Source of the DNA: Cranoglanis bouderius
Taxonomy: Eukaryota; Chordata; Actinopteri; Siluriformes; Cranoglanididae
DNA length: 64,000 nucleotides
Assembly (NCBI GenBank): GCA_023630585.1
Contig: CM042551.1
Coordinates: 20,274,501 to 20,338,500, forward strand
Reading direction: 5' to 3'
This document shows, one piece after another, positions 28,409 to 40,400 of this stretch. A model generated the notes under the pieces. That model saw nothing but the letters and a program-made list of their open reading frames with translations, did not search any database and had not been told where the DNA came from. Each line of letters opens with the position of its first letter. Position 1 is the stretch's first letter. The position numbers and the translations under genes were made by a program.

Positions 28409-31400
28409 GAGCGAGAGAGTACGGGAAAGAAAAAGAAAGAGGGAGAAGAAACCTATAGGTTAACAGAGGGTCTTCTTATAGGTCATGTAAACACTGTCAA
28501 GCCAACACCAGTGAGTTGCCAATATATTAGGTACACCTATCTTACACTGACTGGCCATTTTATCAGATAAATCTACCACGGTGGTGTCAGGATCTATCTA
28601 AACACAGGCCATATTGATTAGGATAGGTTACATTAATATTCCATGCTCTTAAAGAATGCACATTTGTAAGGAAAGATTAAGAGATTATGCTATTGCACTA
28701 TTAGATGATAATATATATTATACATAGTCTTTCAATATGATAGACACAATATGGCCAAATGTTCTGTTTATTTTTGCTCCACTAGAGGAAACAGATCCCA
28801 AAGAAGCTAAAGTCACTTCATAGCAGTGTGACTAGCTCACACCGATTTGTGCATTCCTGTTAAAGGTGCTTCCGGTCAAACTGGATTCTCTCCTTTAATA
28901 TTTTTATTTCAAATGTTATATTCCTGAAAAGTATCATTTGCTATGTCCACTGATGACGTTGCTAAATTTTACGTGGTGAACACAGACGAGCGGAGAGATA
29001 CACACAGTGAAACCACCCAGTGCGGTTATAGGAAATATAGGCACTCTTGGAATGCCACTCGACCAATCAAATTAGTGGACTAATTATAATTGTTGTATAA
29101 TTATTTATATTTTAAAAATATACGCATATGCTTGGGTGTTGCTTTGCTACTCTATGAAGATGAGTTTTTTAAGCAGTTTCTACTTAATTGTCTGTTTATC
29201 AGTTATTTTTGTGTTATAATAATTATCTGAATTGTATTCCTTCATGACTCGCAGCTTCTTTACAGGAAATTACATTCATTTTTAAACTGTGCAATTTTTG
29301 GTTTTTTGTACGTGGCTACATGGGGTATTTTGGGGTAAAAACAAATACAAATGTCGGGTGTCAGTGGTGCTGCACACATCAATACACAGAGTATTGATGA
29401 ACAGCTGGAGAATGACAAACAATTTGCACAAATTGTGCAAAATGACCTCAAGTCTTTACATGTACAAGGTGCACCAACACCACAGCTCTTTCTAATAAAG
29501 CAACAGGGTTTAAAAACCCAACAATGCAGCAAGGCCTAATACAGTTGTACCAGTTCAACACCCACTAACATGCCACTACTATGTTTTAATCTTGATTTGA
29601 CTTGTTACACCAAGTATAGCAATGCTACAAACATCAAAACACGGTAGAGAGGGGACAATACACTACTAGACAAAATAAAGCAAGTGACCAATTTGATTTA
29701 CTAAAGTAAATGTAAATGAGTAATTATAACTTATAACGGCAGAATAATTAAAATCTGTAGAAAACCAATTTGCATTTTCTAATTTAAAACTCACTTTTTC
29801 AGCCTGTGTTTTAATGTTTGTCTTCAGCTTAAGTGCATGCATCTCTCATGCTAGTTCACTGATTATATATTGGATTGCTTCACTGCTTCACAAATTCTCA
29901 TATATAAGTAACTTTATGAAAATCATGTTAATTGAAATGTATATCTGGTGGTCAGGAGAGGATAAGAGACAGGACAGAGGGCTAAATTCACGTATTCAAA
30001 TCTGGAATATTGATATAAGAGCATCTGTGGTTTGAAATGATCTTTGTTGGTTTTTATTTGGATGAACTAAAAATTAATTAGAGCCATGCTGATATTCAGC
30101 ATAATAGCACTTCCTCTCGTTATGATATTCCTCAAATCCCACTGAATCAGTTTCTGTTCGTCAGAATCAATTGAATCATTTAATAATCACAGGTTTCCAG
30201 GTAAATAAAAACTGCCAACTCAGTGCAGAGTTCCATGTTGTAATCTAACTGTGCGTTCAAGTCCTCCTGGGAAGTTCGTATTTACGAGTGCAAGGTGCAC
30301 TTTGGTCGGAGCAAGATGGCGGTGTACATTCTCTTAATTAACTACAAATGAACTCTACTTCTAGAAAATGAAGAACAAAGAATGCGCATCAGGTGTGTTT
30401 TGCAAAAACATTTTAGATTCCCAAACATTAGTTTTCTAGCACAAATTTAAATGCTACAGAAAAATGTTTGTATGCCATTAAAGAAAGCAGAATGTTATGT
30501 AGGAGACACTTTTCAGACAAAAAAAACACAATGAAGGCTGCTGGGATTCGCTGCAGAAATAAGAAGCGAGTGTGAAAGTCAAAGTGTCCAGAAGAACTGT
30601 GGCTGGTTCTGCAAGATGCTCAATAAAACATTACCAGCTCATTTCCTTATAAAACTGCACACATTGTACCGGAGACTACTATTTTTATTTTTATTTTTAT
30701 TTTTTTGTCATACCACATATTGACTTTGTTTCATTTACTACTCTTTACTGTATTTTTTTTAAATGTAGAAACATTTAATTTCATTATTTTAAGGCATTTC
30801 TTTGCATGTACCTAAAACTTCTGCACAGTACTGTATATATTATTATGTATCATGATAAATATTATATCGTAATTGTACAATGCTATCGTATTTTGCGCAG
30901 GCGATTAGCTTGTTTTATTGCAAATAAAAAAGCCTGACAATAACCTGCTGCATATACCAACACATAATAACTGAAATCAGCTTCTGAGACGAGTAAACGT
31001 TCAATTTCAACAAATTTACAGTCAACAACAGACACTGCATCCATTGATTCCACCATGTTTTCTTACTGACACGCCCCCCCAATCCAGAAACTTTGAGTTC
31101 AAAGAAAATCCAGAGTTTCCCACTCGTAATTACGACTTTGTGGTGCCGTTCAAGTGTGTTCAACTCGTAAATACGATCTTCCCGACATGAACTGAAGCAC
31201 TATAAGCACTGTAAACTCATAAGCAGCTTGTTAAATAGCTTGTTAATTAGGATCAGGTGTATTAGCAAAGCGCTCAGTGTGCTATAGGGCGAGGGTAGGA
31301 CTGGGAATGCCCCAAAGAAAAATGGTAAATTGGAAAGGATGGCTTAACACATATTCGCTGATGATGTCCGCATATATCAGGACACTGAACTGTTGGTGTG

Positions 31401-34400
31401 CTTTTTTGGGTAAGACCCAAAGTAAAGTTAAATGATGAAACAAATATGAAACAGGGTGACCTTATACCTTTAAACTTTACACCAAATTAAACAGTGAACA
31501 GGTGATTACAGCATGTACACTGGACTCCCCGTGTACTTTCCATACAAGCACATACAAAGTTCAAAATGTAGAAAAAAGCCTGCTGTATTTATAATGTGTT
31601 TAAAATGAATCTTCACATCAGTGTGTGCTTGTACAAACATGCCACTGACTTATTGCTGGCAGGTACACAGCAGCTAGGCAATACTGAGCATGACCTTTGC
31701 CTGGACTGCACAAGTCAAGGTCACGTACACAGACACAGACAGAAACAAAACAAAAAAAAGAAAAAAAAAGAGACATATTTGGTCAGCGTGATTGGTCCTA
31801 CGCTCAACTCCACACTCCCCATGAAGAGTATAAGAGCTGGTAAGGGCCACCATTAACCACCAGAAGGCACACACAGGAAACCGGCAGGAAATAACTGAGA
31901 CCTACTGGAGCTCTGTATGAGTGCTGATCTCGCATCCACATCTAATACGCCTCCTACAGCCCTTTGGAGCCACGCACCATGTTAACCAACTTCTGCACAT
32001 GGGTATGTCTGTGCATATGGGTCTGCGGGGTGTCTTCCTCACCTGCGATGCCACGTACTGAGGCAAAGGTAGAGCTAGTGAATGACGTGAATGTGCTGAT
32101 GTATGGGGTGCTGCAATTCAGCGAGTCACTGCACCACGTGCATCAGAACACTGAGGCCAAACTGGCGCGCATCACCCGTGCCATTACAGACACCGAGAGC
32201 CTCGTGCAGCGTCTGAGCCAGGACGCAGAACAAAGTATCCGCTCTGAGCGCCAGATCAAAGACAGACTAGGCGTCTTCCAGGTGAGGACATGCCATTGTA
32301 CACACACATATGTCTCATAACACTATGGGATCTCACAGAAACATAGAAGGTATGGGTTGCTTATGCTTACTGGGATATAAAACAGAGGATTGTGATTTTT
32401 CTGACCTCGGTGTTAGCTAGAACCCAAAATAACTGCCACACACACAGCAGACCAAAAAACACCCTTAACAATGGCTGAGCATCTACTGTATGCTAGGAGC
32501 AGGCAGCAGGATTGGTTGTAAAAGAGCATGAAGACTCAACAGCTGTTTTATTTATTTATTTATTTATTTTGTAGGCCGAGACGACAGCACTACAAGCCCA
32601 GGCTCAACGAACCAGAGGATTGGTCTACAAGGTGGAGCGAGAAGAGGTGGCGCTAAAGCAAAAACTGACCAATCTGGAGGAAACCTTGAAAGGATTCACC
32701 CCTGACAGGATCAGAGCACTGAAGGTGTGTAGGTCTGTGTTCATAGTACCAAGCCCTGTATTCTGGAGGCCTTGCTGCTAAACTTTCAAGTCATGTTTTC
32801 AGAATAGTACCTGCCCAAAACAGTAGTGTGATTTAAAGTGAATTGAACCATTTGCATTTCCACTAGGCTTGTGTGATACTGATTTTCCCTGATTGCAATT
32901 TTCTATTTTAAGATATCGTGATAAATAAGTTAATTGTTCAGAACAGTGAGCATTGCAGGACCGGCATTTCTACCATTTCATGTTTAAGGAGAATATGGGA
33001 GGCGTAGTAATATTATCAGCTGTGCAGCCAGAAACTGTAGCAATCACGAAAACTCAGTCGGCTGGTGACTTTAATCATCACCATTAACATCATTTGCAAA
33101 TTTTCAGATTTGACGCGTCGTTGCAGACCTGTTTAATCTTTTTGGGTCAAAATCATCATTTTTCCCTTTAAAAAGCAAAAGAGCCTTTTTTTCAGCAGAC
33201 ATTTTACAGTGGCATCCCTTATAAATATAATAAACCGATGTTAAACATACCATGTCCATTTACCATGGGAGAACATGACAGCGCATGAGATGGGGGAAGA
33301 TGTGGGCTTCTAGGAAGTGTCTGTAGCACCTGCTGAGATCATGTCAGATTCATATATTGACTGGCTCGTCTCTCATTTTATTGGGGAGAAAAAGAGAAAA
33401 GACTGCTCTTTGGGTGTATTTTTAAGTGATGACTTGTACAAGCACAAGCTTATGTTTATGCAGAGCTACTGCACAAAATAGATAATGGTTAACAGGTCTG
33501 GTAATATAATAATGATAATAATCAGCGATAAACATCACTGGATCTCATGGCAACATAATATCATGTAGGGACGATAATACTGTTTGCACAGACTCAGTTT
33601 CCATGTTAACTGAAACAACCTTAAACAATATCAATGGTTTACTTAAAAAAAAAGGCTTTAAAACATCTCTATCTTCATGACAGGACATCAGCCAGAAGCA
33701 CAACAGCCTTCTGCATGACCTGATGAGCTGGACTGAGAATCAGAAACAGCAGTTGGAAAACCAGAACCAGCAGCTGGCAGAGTTACAGAGACGGACGAGC
33801 AGGAGCGTCTAAGCACATGAGTGATCAGAATCTGGTGACTCTTGTCAGCGCATGCTACTCTTTTCAGTATATGAATAATTCTCTCTCAAGCCTAGTTCCA
33901 GCACATGTCACACTTGAAAGTGATCAACAGGAACTATGGTCTTTACTAACACTCCCAAGGTGGAAACCAAAACATACTTTCACTAAAACCAGACATGTTC
34001 TTTCATAAACATAATTTGAGGATGCCATTGTGATGCACTTAATATACTATGTTATTTTTTTTTTTATACTTTATAATAAATGCAACCTTTTTAATTTTTT
34101 AAACAAATGATTCAGACTGTGGTTTATTGTTTTACTGGGTCCATCCCCAAGTTACCCTTCACCGCCCTGACAGCAGTGCAACATACCAACGGTTCTCAAT
34201 CACAGCATATTCGCAGCACATCGGTTCTCAAATCGGCTATTTAAGAATAGAGGCTACTTAAAATAAACATAAGTGTATTGTTGCACAGGGGCAGGAATGG
34301 CTTATAGCTAGAACAACACAAAATAAAATATTAATGCTATATTTTAGTGTAAAATAGGCTTTATGCTATGAAAATATTAAGTGAATTGCAGTACATGAAC

Positions 34401-37400
34401 TGAGAATACAATACACAAAAATTCTGAGCCCTTAAAATGTTTGAGATTTATGGAATTGAATCTGTGCCAAAAGTATTGAACGTAACTTTTCAAGAAACGA
34501 ACTAAAATATACAGTGAGAAAGAAAAAAAGACACTCTGAAACTGAAAACAGTGAACTCGATGGCAAAAATGTAACATGGTCTTCAAATCTTCAAAAAAAG
34601 AAACAACATTCTTTGTTAACAGTTTTCTAAACTTCCTTTTCGCCAATAATGGTTTATAAATGCGTTGGCAGAGTTTTCATTTACACTTTCAAACTTTTCT
34701 TTACAGTCCACAAGTTTACGTTCACCATTCTAGCCTCTCGTGCCTCTAAGGACGCTCTGTGCCTCTGCTGAGAGCTCATGTCGAGAAAATAGTTGTCTAA
34801 GAAATCAGTATATTAAATATTAATATATTGATTTCTCATACCAATATACTGACTAAGAGCAAGCAGTAAGCAATTTCCACTACAAAGTACAAACACTATA
34901 ACTAAACAGAGAACCACATCCAGAACCTTCTCCAAAATTCACGACACTGAAGTCTCTACTTCCAGGTTGGGGGGCTATAGATTCAATACTTAACGTTACG
35001 TGTAATACTTTTGGCACAAATGTAATTCCATAGAGATTGAGGACCCCTGCAATATACAAAAAAAGTATACGGTGTGTATGAAGCCCTCTGTTCCAGTTCA
35101 GTAACTAACCTGATCAGCTGAATGTGACAAAACAAACACAACTCAAATTTCTCAAGCCTGGTTAGCATGAAGGCTCAAACATAAATCTCATCGTAATATG
35201 TGTGAACAGCAACTGACCTATAGGTGGTGTGAGGAGTATAAACATAGCGTGCGGGGAACTCCAGCACCTCCTTGGTAGGACGTACACGCAGGTCAGGGTA
35301 GGGCTTGACATGGAGCAGCTCAGGAGAAAGACAGTAGTGAGGAACCTCGGGTGCTGGAGAAATGTCGATCTTTAACTGGGCTGCAATGCAGAAAGCGAGA
35401 GCGAGTGTGCAACAGTATCTGAAAGAAACATGCCAAGTAAACAAAACAGAGATGATGGCTAGTGAACCCCACTGGAGCTGCACTCAGCAGTATACCTGTG
35501 ACAGGTCTGAGTCGGCGCAGCACAGAGGATGGTCTTCTCATGTCAGCTAAAAATTTATACAGGTCCTCATCACTCAGCCTGTCCCCTTCCTACAGGACAA
35601 TACACAACCTCACAGCAATTACAACACACATTCAACTCCCCCATTTTTCACCACTGCACAGAAAAAGGTTTGTTCTTGTGCATAAGAATTGGGACATGAT
35701 ATATTGTCATACATACAGATTATATACACTTAATAAGTGTAAAGAACAAAGCTTAATAAACTCCAACTGATCTTATCTACCTAGCATGTGCATGCAATTT
35801 AAGCAAATGCCCAACCAAGGAATTTTAGAAGAATGAAGGTTTTGGGATTTTTCATGGCATTTATCTGTAATATCGACAAAATCTTTTTCCATTTAACTTC
35901 GATGGGTTAATTATGGGTATGTGAAATGGTGCAAAAACTAAAAAATGGAAACATTTTGACAGGAAAAACTGCATGCACATTCTGAATGGAACAACAACAG
36001 CTCATGCAAACCTGGATATTTATCCCACACATGCTTGTGCTGTAATACAGAAGAGATTGACTTTGCACCCTGTGTAACTACAGGAAACCTGACTGGCCTG
36101 TTTAAAGAAGTTGGTGACGGTTAGCGTGGCCGGCCTGAAGTTAGTTAAGTTGCACATGTCCTCCCCAACACTCATCCGCTCTAATCCCTTCTTCTTCCTT
36201 TCAGTCCATGTGCCCTTGCGCTCTGTGAATGAAGGAAGGGAAAGCTTAAATAAAGTGATGTCTTTTTCAGGGAAGGCCTTGCATATTTCAGCAAGACAAT
36301 GCTAAACCACATACTGCATCTATTACAACAGCATGGCTTCGTAGTAGAAGAGTCTGTGTGCTGAACTGGCCTGCCTGCAGTCCAGACCTTTCACCAATTG
36401 AAAACATTTGGCGTATCATGAAATGAAAAATACGGCAAAGAAGACCCAGGACTGTTGAGCAGCTAGAATCCTGTATCAGACACGAATGGGACAACATTCC
36501 TCTCCCAAAACTCCAGCAACTGGTCTCCTCAGCTCCCAGATGTATACAGACTGTTGTTAAAAGAAGAGGGGATGCTGCACAGTGGTAAACATGGCCCTGT
36601 CCCAACTTTTTTGAGACGTGTTGCTGCCATCAAATTCAAAATTACCATATTTTTTTCTTAAAAATGGTACATTTCCTCAGTTTAAACATTTGATATGTTT
36701 TCTATGTTCTATTGTGAATAATATACGGGTTTATGAGATTTGCAAATCATTGCATTCTGTTTTTATTTACATTTTACACAGTGTCCCAACTTTTTTGGCA
36801 TTGGGGTTGTAAAACTGACCATAAGTACAGGTACAATGTAGGAACAACAGGGAGTATGAGTCTTGAGAATAACCTGTGTCTGAGTCCGAGTCAGAGCGCT
36901 CGAGCCCTCCTACGCTGCTGACGATGTTGAAAAGGTGGATGGCCGTCCAGGCAAAGGGCATTCGGAAACGTCCAAGACGACTACACGACTGCTCTGCCTG
37001 GGCCTTCAGTTTCTCAAGTTTCTCCTTGTGCTACACACACATACACGTACACATACACACAATAAGACATACAGAAACAAAAAAGAAGCTGGAAAATCAG
37101 ACAGCTGTTAAAATCCACTAACAGTCTAAATCAACACCCAGAGCTCACAGTCAGTGGTGAGTCTCTCCAAGTTTACTGGACTTTGGTTATTTCAAAAAAG
37201 ACAGCAAATATTGCAGCAGTTTAGTAATTGAGAAATCATTGGAAATTATTATATGTATGCTTGGGGCATGCAGTGCTGTCCCTACACAAGCTTCCCCTCT
37301 TCCCACGACATGTCACCAATTCCTAAAGGTGTAGCATGATGGTGTTAGAAATTGTTGGAATAAGTGCATTGCTTCAGCCGGAACAAGGCTACACAGTGTA

Positions 37401-40400
37401 ATGTTACTGTGTTTGGTCACACTACAACCCACCACTGTAGACACCACTACCTCTTCCTCTTTCCGTAAATAATCTTATAGCATCACGATCTTACAGCACC
37501 TCACCCTGGACTTGGTGTATAAATGTCTCCTACTGTGTCATAAGTGAAAAAAGGGCAGCGCTGGTAGGTTTGACGGGTGCCCATGAATTTTGAGTGTAGT
37601 TCTACTTCGACATGGCACACAACTGAAGGCTTGTTAAATGGTGTCCTGCTCTAGATGGAGCCCTTGGCAGCTGCCCGTGTCAGTTATGCCAAGGACTGAT
37701 GCTGAGTTCTGATGCAAGAATAAATCAAATTGAGCACATACGCTCAGGCCGACTACAGCATACGAGCAGAAAAGCATGAGTTACCCATACTTACCTTAAC
37801 TGAATCCGAATCCTTTATGACCATATATGGCTCACAGCACTCTCCAATATCTCCCTGCTGCAGGACCTTCTCCAGCTGAAACACACACACATGGATGTAC
37901 AGTACTGTGCAAAAGTTTTAGGCACCCTATTTTTTTTTTTTTTTAGTACAAACTTTGTTATAGATTTTTTTATTTTATGACTTCTGCATTATAAAGTCAA
38001 TACAAAAAAACATTTTAGACTCCCAAACATTAGTTTTCTAGCACAAAATTAAATGTTACAGAAAAATGTTTGTATGTCATTAAAGAAAGCAGCATATTAT
38101 GTAAGAGACACTTTTCAGACAGTAAACACAATGAAGGCTGCTGGGTTTCGCTGCAAAAATAAGAAGCGAGTGCGAAAGTCAAAGTGTCCAGAAGAACTGT
38201 GTCTGGTTCTGCAAGATGCTCAATAAAACTTACCAGCTCATTTCCTTATAAAACTGCACTGATTGTACCGGAGACTATTGTTTTTATTTGTATTTTTAGT
38301 CACACCAAATATTGATTTTGTTTCGGTATTTTTTTTTAATGTAGAAACATTAAATTATTTTAATTATTTTGAAGGCCTCTTTGCACTACAGCATTTCTTT
38401 GCATGTGCCTAAAACTTTTGCACAGTACTGTATATACACTTTCAACCCAACTAAGCCTCCAACAAAGATGAGTGTGTGAGCAGTCGCTCCCCCCGGTGGC
38501 TGTACCTTGATAACCAGGAAGGTGTCAGGAGAGGGGTCGGTGATGGAGAAGATGGCAGAGCGGGCAAGGGTGGAGATAGCAGTGTGGGGGTTATGAGGGC
38601 GTAGCATGTTCTTCACTTGGTCCGAGTTCAGGTCAAAATGAAAGTTCTCTGAAATCTAGGACCAGGCGAATCAGACTGGTAAGGACATTTTAATTATAGT
38701 GCTACAACAAGATGTTTCACTCAAACTCAATTATTAAAGCTATTTTGAAATGAATCAACTACTCCAAGAACAAATGCAACACAATAAGCAGCAAATACTG
38801 CAACAAAAATACGTACCTTTTTCTTTTCCTTCACATCATACAGAGCCAGCGTCCCAAATATCGGTTCAATTTCTATTTCAAACCTAGAGGGGCAACACAG
38901 CAGAGTATTTCACTTCATGAGGGGAAACTTGAATCATGTCCAAGTAAAAGCGATATATGATATACATGATGTCTGCTATAAATAAAGGCATGTGGAGTGT
39001 TTAGATTAAATGGCATGCACACTGAACTCACTTGAGAGACAAACACTTGACCATGATTCTCTGGCCTGTATGCTCTTTGGGTACCTCAGGGACTGAGCAC
39101 CTCTCCACAGCCTCATCCTGCCATGCACACACACACACACACACACAGACACACATCACATGAGAAAACAAGCTCCATGGTGACAGTGCCATGGCAACAT
39201 TGACACAGGCACCAGAGGGCTATGTACACAGATAGAGGCACCAGCAGTGAAGTAGTATGAAGGACGACAGTAAAATTCTAGACAAGAAAACATTTTTTTC
39301 TCAAGCCAACAGAAGACAGTCGTGTTTACAGGCAGTAAGGAGGAATAATTGATTCGAAGAGACCATGATTCTCTTAACAGTGTCCATTTCATCTCAGCTA
39401 ATTAGCTAACCATCATATCAGTGACATTGGCTTGTTAACTTGCTGGTTAGCGAACATGCTAATTTATATTGCTTTAACAACCAAACCTACATAGCTTGCC
39501 TAAAATCTATTTCAAGAAACTGGACGCAGATATCTAACGCTAGATATCTAGGTCATATTTTTACCTAGGTGTTGCACATGATGGAAATGTTTAGCTAGAT
39601 AAAACTTTCTTCAGGTTGCAAATGAGTTTTTACAGTATCTGCTTGGGCAGCACCTCCGCTTCCAGTGCCACAACGACATCCTCTGTGTTGTAATTGTAAC
39701 ACATGACATCTTGAATGTGCCCACAAACAACAAAGTTGTAATCATCAAGAGATCCTCGGTTTCTCTCTAGCATAAACACTTTGATATTTCTATGAGATGT
39801 GTGTACATGTGTGGTCATCGCAGGCTTGATCACCGCTTAGCATCATTTAGCCAATAAGCGGATAACATTTTAGCTAATATCAATCTGATTCCTTAATAAA
39901 ATTTTTGATAAATTCTTCAGTCAGATTATAACCTAGTGGCGTGGGCATCTCTTTTTGTTTCCAGTCACTGAAGGGGTCTATTATTATGACTTGGATTAAG
40001 AGCAGGTCACATTTCCTGAGTAATAATACAGAAATCCAGGTCATTCCAAAGAGCTCACAAACTTATTCTTGCAACTGTCCATATTATTTAGTAGTGTTCA
40101 GACCTCATCCGGTGCTGGGTAAAGCCCCAGTAAGTCAGGGTGGCGCCCTTGCTGGCGGTTCTCTGAGTTGCGGTGGTCCATGTCCTCAGCAGCTGTGCGC
40201 TCCAGCAGAGAAGGCAGCAGGGCATCTGCAGAGGAGTTCTTCAGGTCAAAGATACTGGAGGCCCAGCTGCCCCGTGGTGTGTCATCCAGAGACAGTGACC
40301 TCCTCTTAAGGTCGTCCTATACACACAGACAATCACGTCTTGTGATCTATTTAAATAATTTATTAAGTTAAAATAGCAGAATGTGTTAAGTGCTACGTGA

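Noticed and set aside
31964..31978. Upstream in-frame start for angptl8 (TTG at 31964)
   Set aside because: It is not an ATG and would put charged residues before the signal peptide. The ATG at 31979 is preferred.
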